Shown: positions 33,530 to 42,750 of the stretch, piece by piece
Layout of the letters: the number at the start of each line of letters is the position of its first letter
Numbering within the stretch: position 1 is the first letter of the stretch
DNA from: Dastarcus helophoroides
Lineage: Eukaryota > Arthropoda > Insecta > Coleoptera > Bothrideridae
Direction: 5' to 3'
Assembly (NCBI GenBank): GCA_028583605.1
Contig: CM053326.1
Location: forward strand, 6,580,587-6,644,586
Length of the DNA: 64,000 nucleotides
The notes under the pieces: model-generated
What the model saw: the letters and a program-made list of their open reading frames with translations, nothing else
Told to the model about the DNA's origin: nothing
Database searches by the model: none
Made by a program: the position numbers and the translations under genes

Positions 33530-33556
33530 GCACAGGTACAGGCCTTATTAGGACAA
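33530..33556. promoter_or_regulatory. Repeated GGCCTTATTAGGAC motif near the pogo left end
   Basis: CAGGCCTTATTAGGACAATG at about 33539-33558 is an inverse copy of TCCTAATAAGGCCTAT at about 33141-33157. Further partial copies are CCCTAATAAAGCCTATAAA (about 33487) and TATAGGCCTTACA (about 33514), and near the right end GTAGGCCTTATTTGGTG (about 35815). Repeated subterminal sites are often transposase-binding sites. That role is inferred. Confidence 0.45.
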
Positions 33557-33601
33557 TGTTTTGTGTCAGTCAAAAAAGTATTTCAGTAAAATAGTAAACC
33601 C

Positions 33602-35540
33602 ATGTTTTCAGTAACATCATGGAAAACGGATCACCAGCTTCTACCACAAGGAAAAAAGGCTCAATGGAATTTGCAACAGATAGAAAACACTATTAAGATG
33701 GTAGAAAGGGGTATATTATCTACATATGCTGAAGCAGCCAGATACAACATCCCAAGAAGAACCCTATGCAACCATCTAGCGAGTGGTTCGACTACACGAA
33801 AGCTAGGTCGGTCGGCTATATTGATTACAGAACAAGAAGCTGGACTTGTCAGATGTTGGAGTGCCGATGACTTCAAATATGTTGCGCGTACAGGCTTTTT
33901 CATTCTGTAAAATTAAGAAAATTCCATACACTTTCAATGATGCCAAAAATGCCGCGGGGTAGAAATGGTTGCGTTATTTTTCAAACGACACCCTGAATTA
34001 GCACGTCGTAAAGCACAAATGATGAATCCAGCTCGTGCTCAAAAATTAAATAAAGATATTGTTGACGATCACTTTTCCAAATACAAAAGCGTGCTGGATA
34101 GAGTTGGAATTGAATATAAACCTGAAAGCATTTACAACCGATGCAAAAAAAATTGTCGCATATCTTTGCACCATCAGCAGGAACTTATGACAGCCAAAGG
34201 GAGAAAGAGAGTTCATCAAATAGCGAATGAGCATGCTGAAAGTGTGACTGTGGTAGGCTGCGGAAATGCTATAGGAACAGCTATTCCGCCAATAATAGTT
34301 TAAAGGCAAGAGACTAAAGCCATAATTCCAAGACAATTTACCTCCAGGCTCTCTGGTGAAAATGACGTCAAAAGGAAGTATGACGACGGGAACATTGATA
34401 GAGTTTATTAATCATTTGCATAAATACAGCACATCGGGGCCATTTCTCCTCATATTTGATGGTGCAAAATGCCACCTGGACTTTACTATTGTCGAGGAAG
34501 CTGAGAAATGTGGCATTACTTTATATTGTCTTCCGTCAAATACCACGTACGAGTTAGAGCCCACGGATAAATCTCTTTATCGTTCTTTTGAGCACTATTG
34601 GGACCAAGAGCTGATTAAATACGTTAATCAGCATCCCGAACGAACCCTTAACAAGACAAGCTTCAATGTCATTCTCTCACAAATATGGCCAAAAAGTATG
34701 ACCATTACCAATATCTCGAATGGGTTTCGCGCTACAGGGTTATATCCATATAACCCAAATGTTCTCCCTGAAGAGGTGTTTGCGCCCTCTGATTTATCAG
34801 AACTTCCAAATCCTACAAACAGTGAGCATATTGCTGTCTTATCTGATGAATCGGGGGAACAAGAGATTTCAACTGCAAATGTGGACGATTCAGATGGGTC
34901 AGGCACAGATACTGAAAATTCGCCACTATGCTTGCTCTCAAAAAACAATCCGAATGCTGGAACTCCACATAAAATAAACAATCAATCAATCACGTGTGAG
35001 ATTCATGAATTTTTACCAACTCCTAAGTTTAAAGTTGCAGCGACTGCTCCATGCAAGAGGTCTCTGAATTAAAGGGTTCAAGAGCTAACAAAAGATTTGT
35101 TTGGTGACAATGCTACGAATTCCACATCACAGATTACTGTACCATCGTCAAGAGTAAATATTCCTGGTACTTCTTCCATAATAAAGATTAATACAAAGAC
35201 GCGAAAATCGGCGTCCGTTACTGGCTGTGCATCTGCACAACCTGCAGTTACTGCAACGCGAAAGCGAACCTCAGAAAAGACTGCTTCTTTGAGAGCAGAT
35301 AAGCTTACGGGATCTAAACCAAAACGTCACGATAATAAACCTTCTTGGTACTGTCCAGCTTGTAAAGAAGATCGATTTGATGATACGCGACAATGTCTTA
35401 ATTGTGACGTTTGGTATCATGAGGTGTGTGTTGGACTCACACCCTCTAATAAAATATTTTACTGTTCAGGAGATTGTTTAAAAAAAAGGATGAAAAAGGC
35501 TGACCAATATAGTACTTTTACATGTTGTGAAACTCGTTAA
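33602..35540 (+). pseudogene. pogo-type transposase with C-terminal PHD-like finger, decayed
   Basis: The N-terminal block (33602-33910) has a Psq/CENP-B-type helix-turn-helix (AEAARYNIPRRTLCNHLASG). The next block (33965-34303) holds FFKRHPELARRKAQMMNPAR and AIGTAIPPIIV. Where the first catalytic Asp is expected, the sequence reads IYNRCKKNC instead of an YN-DE form. The third block (34356-35072) has LLIFDGAKCHLD (second Asp) and TYELEPTDKSLYRSF (third Asp). A basic/serine linker leads to a zinc-finger block (35097-35540) with WYCPACKEDRFDDTRQCLNC and WYHEVC. Frameshifts lie near 33905, 33960 and 34305. The enzyme is dead. Confidence 0.85.
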
Positions 35541-35838
35541 ATCTGATCTAAAATGACCAAACGTAATTAATAGGATCTTATTAGATTTAATGTAAGTATT
35601 GACAACGTTTTTTATTAATTAAGAAGTTGAATGCTTACTTGTTTTTACTAAGACTTTATTAAGACACGGAGCCAAAGTGACATTTTAGTTATTTGTGTCC
35701 ACAAAAGTGTGATTTTTGTTTCTAAAGCAATTTTGTTTCATTTATTACAAAGTTCAATAAATAAATACAAGTATTTCAAATTACCTCCTAGTTAGGTAGT
35801 AAAAAAATTAAGGTAGGCCTTATTTGGTGAACTTACCT

Positions 35839-35891
35839 TATCTTTAAAAAGAAGGAAGTTAGGTTATGGGTCAATATATGATCAATAACCC
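35839..35891 (+). repeat. Interspersed repeat X, copy 3, part 3
   Basis: TATCTTTAAAAAGAAGGAAG ... GGGTCAATATATGATCAATAACCCTGTAC completes the X copy interrupted by Tc1 and pogo. It matches the 3' part of copy 1 (2710-2766). Confidence 0.7.
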
Positions 35892-36378
35892 TGTACTTAT
35901 CCCAAGCATATCCAAGAATTATATGAGGCATCCTTATATGTGTAATACAGTGAACATTTATAGCAGGTCTTAGCTACTTTTTGCTAATAAGAACGAATAT
36001 ATAGTATCTCGGAGACAAGCACACTATATTAGTTTTATGGCAATTGGCTGCTAAATCTAGCTGTTCTGTAGATAAGCTTAAATATAGCGGCTTTAATCAT
36101 AGGAATAAACGTAAATCATGCCTGAAGGAAAAACAATATTTTCTCCGATCAAATCTTTAAATCGCTTTTCATTCTAATTTATGGTTCGGAAGCAGGTTAT
36201 AACGAAAACCAACTGTTATTTATCTTGCAGCTCCCTTGTCTGTGAAACTTAAACCCATTTTACAACAAAGTAGTAGTCACAGTTAATACTTAGGAAGGAT
36301 ATTAATTTTATATTTGATAGATTATTTAACGTTATTAGTAATGAGTGCGAGTTGAGCGACTTTCAGTCGTATGTTAGA
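35892..36378. other. No gene seen
   Basis: Short frames only; no repeat shared with the rest of the window. Confidence 0.55.
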
Positions 36379-36621
36379 TCCTTAAAAATGACTTATTTTA
36401 GGTGTATTGTATTCAGATTTCAAAAATGTAATAATTTACAGGTTGTTCCATTTAAAAATCAAAAGTTGGTATCAGATTTAGCAAAGATGGCAGCATTAAG
36501 AATGTCATTTTTATGTCCAAATTCGACATTAAATACCTCAAGTGTAGTAAATTTGAAAATTTTATCCTCATAAATAAAGAAAATATGGAGTGTACCATGA
36601 TCAATAAAATGTTGCACCCGA
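36379..36621 (+). repeat. Single arm of the 60739-61735 element family
   Basis: TTAGGTGTATTGTATTCAGA ... TTTAAAAATCAAAAGTTGG ... GAGTGTACCATGATC ... TTGCACCCGATATA matches the right arm at about 61500-61735 throughout, with scattered differences. The other arm and the centre are absent, so this is a truncated or recombined copy. Confidence 0.75.
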
Positions 36622-36828
36622 TATACATATGTTTTTAATTCGTGATGTAGGGCTTTCAGTTGTGACATTATGATTTTTTATAATTTTCCTGATTTGCAAC
36701 ACTTGGGCTTTTGGTTTTGCATTTTTGATCACAAAAGCATATGTCATAACTTTGATCCCCAAAAGACGAAAATTTTCTTGTACGGTCCCAGAAAGTCTAT
36801 CATCTTGTGGAACATCATCTACTGCAAC

Positions 36829-39800
36829 CAGGCCGGTAACCAGGATTTTTTTCGGGGGGGGGGGGGGGTGCTGCGATCCTTCTGATAAAACTACCTAGTC
36901 TTTGTTTGCGTTAAGGTTAGAGCGAAGAAGTTACGGTCCAAGACTGCTTTACTATTAATATTATTATTGAATACAAGTATATTATAAAATATAAAAAAAT
37001 ACACTAAAAACATTTCTAGAGTCTAACTCTTTTGACATTCTGACAAAGTAATTTAACAACAATGTTACCTAGTTATCTTAATTTAATTTCTAAATAAGAA
37101 CAGATGTGTGGGAAAGATGATAAAATTACTTGCAAGATATTCCTTTTCTAAGATTTATCTTTGAACTGTCTTCTCTAACCTGCACTTGTGTATGAAAAAT
37201 GCCTCTAGAAAGTGCTCTATTTAAAAACATAGTTTGAAGTCAGCTGGAGAAAAATTTTTTTTTTTTAAATCTTTTTCAAATTTCGATAAAATTCATAATT
37301 TTACCTTTTATCTTAAATTTAAAGTTCGCACCCGAACATTTAAAATTTATCTTTCTAAATTCTGGAAGATTCCTCTTAGCGTCCAACTCTTTTTCTAACT
37401 GACAACAACTTCAATTCCTACGTTTTTTATTTTGGGCAATTTTGGGAATTATTGTTGCTCTCTGAATTTGCAATGTCGAAATGCATTTGATTCTTCCGAC
37501 TTTCAAACAAAAAGTTTTTGCTATAAAGTTATTTATCGTTTTTTGTAACTTTAACCTTTAATTTCAAAATTTCGACCTTTATTGAAAATTTTCAATTTGA
37601 ATTAGATATTTTGTTAAATGCAAAGTATGTTAAAACTTCTACTTTTTCTTCTCAAATTCAAAGTTTAAAATCTTGGTATTTACTTCAAAGCCACAAATAT
37701 TTTTTTAAACTTCGATTCTTTCTAGAAATCTGGAATTTTCGCCAAAATTTTTGTGAAAAATGTCAGATATCGAAATTCTGAACTTAATCTTGAGTTTCTT
37801 GAATTTGGAATTAATTCGAAATGTCTAGAAAAGCCTACATCTAGAGTGGACAAACTCGTTCTAGAAAAAGTTTAATTACGACCGTGTTTATACTTAAAAA
37901 TAACCAAAATTTATCATTAAACATTTCTGAAAATATTACCTTTTTTAAAAATTTTAAATTTCCTAACAAAATTAGGATATGTTAATTTTTAACAAATTTA
38001 CCTGTTCGAACTCGAAATTTTTAGTTTTTTAAATTCGAAATTTTAGAAACATTTTGAATTACTCTCCGAAGAAAAAGAAGCTATAACTTTTGAAAAAAAA
38101 AAGGTTTCAAATGAAAATTTTCTAAAATAATCTCTAATTTCTAAAAAATAAAATCTATTAACAAAAACTAATAACACTCAACATTTTATCTTAAAACAAA
38201 ACTCAAAAAATAAACTTTGATATTTCCTGAAGCTTTTAGTGTTTTCTCAAAATGAATAGGGGATTTTTTATAAATTAAATATCTAGAAAGAAAGACAAAA
38301 TATTTTGAAGAAGTCTGAATTTTAAACCAGTGCTAATGTAAAAATTTTGAAAAATAAACTAAAGTGATTAAGCTTATTTTTTTTTTCAAAATTTAACATT
38401 TTTAAACTCGTAAAAAATTGTAAAAATTTTATAAATCAAGTTTTTCTGAAAATATGAATTTACAAATGTCGTGATTAAAAGCAAGAAAAAGTTCTTAAAG
38501 TTAAAATTTGATAAGACAGAAATTGCAATAATTTTTCGGAAGTTTTTACTTGGATGTCGAATTTTGCAGAAAAAGGTAGAATTTTTGAAATCGTTATCGG
38601 AATATAAAGAAATCAACTTCATAACAAAAAAATTCGACATTTTTTATTATGAAGTTAAAACTTCTTGAAGAAAATAAAAATTTCGAATTAAACTGATTAA
38701 CTGGTTAAAGTTATTAAACAAATCCTAAGTGTTCCAGTTTAAAAAAGCTCAAGTTTTGTGTAAAATTCGAAATTCCACTTGGAAACGAATGTTGGAGAAA
38801 AAAGTCGAATTTTCGAAATCGTAATCGAAATATAAACAAATCAACTTCATAACAAAAAATTTCCAAATTTTTTATTATTAAGTTAATACTTTTTGAAAAA
38901 ATTAAAAATTACAAATTAAGCTGATTCATTAAAGTTATACAAAAATCCTGAATTTTTCAGCTCAAAAATGCTCAAATTTTGTGTAAAACTGGAAATTTAT
39001 AAAAGATTCAACATTTTAGACATTTTCAATCGTCATGTTAGAAAAGTTATACAAGAAATTCATAAAAATAACTCATTAAAAAATGTCTTCTCAAAATAAT
39101 GGCTTATGATTTTTTAGTAAAGGGCCTAACATTCAAAATTTTGTTCAAAAACCGAATTTATAATTTAAATTTTTAAATTCAAAACTGTAAAACTATTATT
39201 ACAAAATTCAAGTTTTTCTTAAAATTTAGTGTTAAATCTCGAAAAATTGCTTGTATAAATTTCCAGTTCTTCCCAAATATAATTTTTTTTTAAAATGGGG
39301 AGTTTAAGCTTAAAAAACTTGCAAAATTCAACATTATTTTAATGAAATTCAAAACGTTAGATTGAAATTTCAAATAAAAAAAAGAAATTTTAAAAAAGTT
39401 ATAATTTTTTCAGAAACGAAATCACGACGAAAGTCAAAATTTTAGAAAAAATTCGAATGAATTTAGGGTAAAAATTTTAAGATTTGGGGCGAAAATTCGA
39501 GAATGTACTCTAAATGTTAAGAACTTTTTTATTTGAAAATGTTATACTCCTGAATATCCTAAGTATAATCTAAAACCTATATTTTTTTTAATTTCAACTG
39601 AGATATCAAAATGATTTTTTTTGTTAATTGTGAGTTTTGGCCTGTTAATGCCTTCTTCTTAGAGTGTTTTACCTTTTCGGTGCGTTCTTTAGCTTTTCGT
39701 TTTTGCCTAATTTAACATTTTGCTCACCTTTTTACCTTGCTTGATTGTGCTTAAAATATGGTCTCTAATAATAAGAAATCGAACCAAATTTGGAAAAAAG

Positions 39801-39921
39801 AACATCCTTGCATTTCAGCACGAAAACAAAATGGTTTTTAAAAAGGTTGCACATCTGAAAATTTCAGTTCTATCTAGTGTGAAGCCAAAAAATTGCAGTG
39901 GGGGGGCTGGTAACTGGCCTG
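36829..39921. mobile_element. hAT-like non-autonomous element filled with degenerate AT array, perfect 8-bp TSD
   Basis: The ends are CAGGCCGGTAACCAGGATTT (left) and, as the reverse complement of the right end, CAGGCCAGTTACCAGCCCCC. ACTGCAAC flanks both sides exactly (36821-36828, 39922-39929). Both ends carry a run of G or C just inside (GGGGGGGGGGG at about 36858, CCCCCCC on the complement at the right). The interior has no coding frame: T-rich degenerate units until about 38000, then A-rich units. The right subterminal block (39640-39760) is shared with 7938-8090. Superfamily assignment is from end style and duplication length. Confidence 0.85.
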
Positions 39922-39929
39922 ACTGCAAC

Positions 39930-42008
39930 CACTGACTCCTTGCAAATTGTGTGAACTGGTTTCTTTAGTACATTTGTTTTAATTTTTCTTCCTTTGTTCC
40001 CATAATGTAATTATCAAATTTTCAAATTTTCAAGTTTAAAATCTAAATAAATATATGCACAGGGTTGAGTAAAAGTATAAATTTCCAAAAGCCGAAATGT
40101 CTGGTTTAAATTCGACGTTTAGAGAAAAGCAATCAGAATAATGGAGGTAAGGTAAAAAAATTGATAACTAAATTTATATATTTTTAAAAATAACATCTAA
40201 ATTTCGAGTTTTAAGACAAAATTAAAAAAAAAACACAAGCAAGATATTTACAATATATTAACAATGAAATACGCTAGATGTGCATGAAAATCTAAGAAAA
40301 AGTGCTACTTAAATAAAATTACTTCATTTGAAACATTTCATTCAATTATCTATACATTTTTTAATTAGTATAATTTTAAATTCTGTGTGTAAAGAACCAG
40401 AAGGGCAATTAAAAAGCGGCCGCAAGTTTTTCGCTCAAAAGAGAAAATAAATTAAATATCTTAAAGACTCCCAGATAAATATTTGTCCAAAAAAAAACGC
40501 TTCTTCCTAAGGTGATAAAATTGTATTAGAGTTAAGACAAACAGAGACTCAAGATAATATATTTCGATAGAGGGAAAGTTTAAAACAAATGCATAATTCA
40601 TTATATTTAAATTTTAATATCGATATTTCATTTCGATCAAATCGGGAGAGCGCCCATTTTAAAAATGAAAAGCCAGCTTTTAGGGTTTTAATTTCCATTG
40701 TTAGCCATTTCCAATTTATCAAATAACGCGTAGCGGTTTTAATTCACACGAACTAATAATTTAACAAATGCATATGTTTCAGATGTTAATTTCATTGCTA
40801 TATATGCATGTTGACTGTTGTAATAACAGCAACAAATCCAATGCAGCAGATTTATTTTTTACAAAAGATATGGGCTGAATAAATGAATGATCCTCTATCA
40901 TTTTTTGTAATGTAACAAGGTTTTAGAGTTTCAATTGAGAGTCTGGGTAGTTCGCTTTGTATTACAATCAAGGTTTCTAATAAAGCTAAAAGTTATCCCT
41001 CACTTTTAAAAATTTTTAATACCAATTTGCATTTAATGTAGTATTCTATTTTGCTTGTATCGAGCAGACTAATAAATCCCTAACATTTTTTCAACTGTTT
41101 CACATAATGCTGGTAGTTTTTAATCTAAAGCCTGAGACAATTACGGTTGTAGATTGAGTCTAATAATATTCTATGAAAAACGAATCAAATTATGCGTTGA
41201 TGTACAACTAGCCACTAGTAGAGCCTTTGCTTAGTTCCAAGTAATGTAGGACTAGTTGAAATTACAATTATACAAGTTGTCTGAAAATATGATAACAAAG
41301 AAATGGAAGATAGCTGATTTTAGGTTTACCTATTATATTTTTAATAGTTAACATTAAGATAAACTGGTAAACTGTATCCGTACCGTCAGTGTCTTTCAAC
41401 TTGAAGTTTTGCAGTATTTGTCCTACCGCAGGATTAAGTAGTTTCTCAGTTTAAACGTAGGTGAGCAATGACACCAGGAAACTACCTAGTGCTGTTTGAG
41501 TCGAATTATACAACCCTTTCTGCGCCCCCTATTTCTTTGGTCAGAGAGGTAAGAATCTAAGAGGATGTTTTTTAGGTCCTGCACTTTATGCAATTTATTT
41601 CCATATCATTTCCTTGATTTTGAAGCTGCGCAATTAAGAGAAGCAGGTTACCACTGGGACCACGGTTCCCAGCCTGTAAAATATAAGAGATTTCTCTCTC
41701 CCTTTAGCCCCTGCTAGCCGGCAATGGTTTCGAATTTTCATTGCATTCTAGTAACTCTTGAACTCTTTTCCCACAATCTACAATCTCTAGCTACATAATT
41801 CTTTACTTGGGAAATTTGCTATAACAACTGTTTTTTTCTCTTTTGTTTTATTTAATACCTATATTGTTTTAGTAATGTGAATATGTACCTACGCCAAAAA
41901 TATTTTTTTTAAGGAATGGAGATCTTTTCTAGATTGCTCCCAACAGCGACTGGGTTGGCAATTGGAGAAGTAAAATTCAGTGGAAATTAACGCAACAGAA
42001 GATACAAA
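39930..42008. other. No gene seen; contains a short repeat shared with 58220-58430
   Basis: AT-rich DNA without coding frames. About 41640-41830 (TTCCCAGCCTGTAA ... TTAGCCCCTGCTAGCCGGCA ... TTTACTTGGGAAATTTGCT) resembles 58220-58430, with the block TTCCCAGCCTGTAA identical. The family is unknown and the alignment is loose outside the core. Confidence 0.45.
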
Positions 42009-42023
42009 CAATATGTTTACTTA

Positions 42024-42358
42024 GTACAGGATATACTTCTTTCGGGATTGGACCGTGTCAAAGAACTACTAAAAGTGTTCGACGTTTCGCTCACTATCGT
42101 AGGACACAGTTTCGCCTCTGGTACGGTGGACATACTCAGTTACCGTGCTCTGATGTTTTGAAATTGGCCTTTTCATTCTTTCATTTTTGCATATTCCCTC
42201 ATATTCCTCTTTTCATTTATTGTTTCTTTTCTTTGTTCCTGAAGAAGCCCCCTGCGATGGTGGGCGAAACGTCGAACACTTTTAGCAATTCTTTGACACG
42301 GTCCAATCCCGAAAAAAGTATATCCTGTACTGACTCTGGACGTGGAAGCCTTCGTTAT
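42024..42358. mobile_element. 335-bp inverted Penelope-like insertion with 15-bp TSD
   Basis: Arms of about 80 bp (42024-42103 and about 42249-42330) are near-perfect reverse complements, with GTACAGGATATACTT at the outer ends. CAATATGTTTACTTA flanks both sides exactly (42009-42023 and 42359-42373). The + strand right arm has CTGAAGAAGCCC ... GGGCGAAACGTCG, a hammerhead-like core with a GCCC/GGGC stem. That is typical of Penelope-like terminal regions. No coding sequence is present. It is a different family from the copies at 9862, 12304 and 16770. Confidence 0.7.
42239..42275 (+). ncRNA. Hammerhead-ribozyme-like core
   Basis: CTGAAGA, then AGCCC-CCTGCGATGGT-GGGC, then GAAACGTC. The CUGANGA and GAAA core elements flank a 4-bp G/C stem, a better stem II than in the 10640 copy. 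The left arm (about 42080-42118) holds a diverged inverse version. Self-cleavage is inferred from family knowledge only. Confidence 0.45.
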
Positions 42359-42473
42359 CAATATGTTTACTTAATTTACAAAAAATAACTTTACCGTCGT
42401 AGCTCCTGCTATTGTTGCTAGCTGTCCGACTTGTAGTTTAGCTAAACCAAAATATTAAAGATTAGAACCCAAT

Positions 42474-42602
42474 TGTATGTAATTCGCTGGTTTCTTCTTT
42501 ATGGACTGTATAATTTATGATGAATAAATAATTGACACTTTCTTTCTAATCGTGAATTATTTTATTATTTTTGTTGTTATGACAACAATACAATATCGAA
42601 CA
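42474..42602 (-). repeat. BEL/Pao 3' LTR (minus strand)
   Basis: Reads TGTTCGATATTG ... CGAATTACATACA on the minus strand. AAGGTGGGCGGTA immediately upstream on that strand (42603-42615) fits the polypurine tract that primes plus-strand synthesis. Confidence 0.92.
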
Positions 42603-42615
42603 TACCGCCCACCTT
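42603..42615 (-). promoter_or_regulatory. BEL/Pao polypurine tract
   Basis: AAGGTGGGCGGTA adjoins the 3' LTR. A G-rich purine tract ending directly before TGTT is the standard position for the plus-strand primer in this superfamily. Confidence 0.6.
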
Positions 42616-42750
42616 GAAAGATTGCTTTCAACGCAATGAAATATAATAAAAATGAGAAATACACTATAAACAACAATGAACAATGCCAGTCAATGAACAT
42701 AAGCAAATGTGAAACATAACTACAATGAAATCTGCTAATTTGTTGCTTAT

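Larger units (their letters stand above)
33113..35838 (+). mobile_element. pogo-type transposon inserted in repeat X
   Basis: The flanking X sequence is split exactly at TA (33111-33112 and 35839-35840). The left end, AGGTGGGATGAGCCAACTAA then AGCCTACG, matches the reverse complement of the right end, AGGTAAGTTCACCAAATAAG then GCCTACC, over about 27 bp. The interior carries a pogo transposase remnant. The element is 2726 bp, close to a full length for this group. The repeat and both ends together make the boundaries secure. Confidence 0.92.

Noticed and set aside
42158..42388. Frame of 76 residues over the mini Penelope insertion
   Set aside because: It crosses the inverted-repeat arm and the target-site duplication and has no domain.
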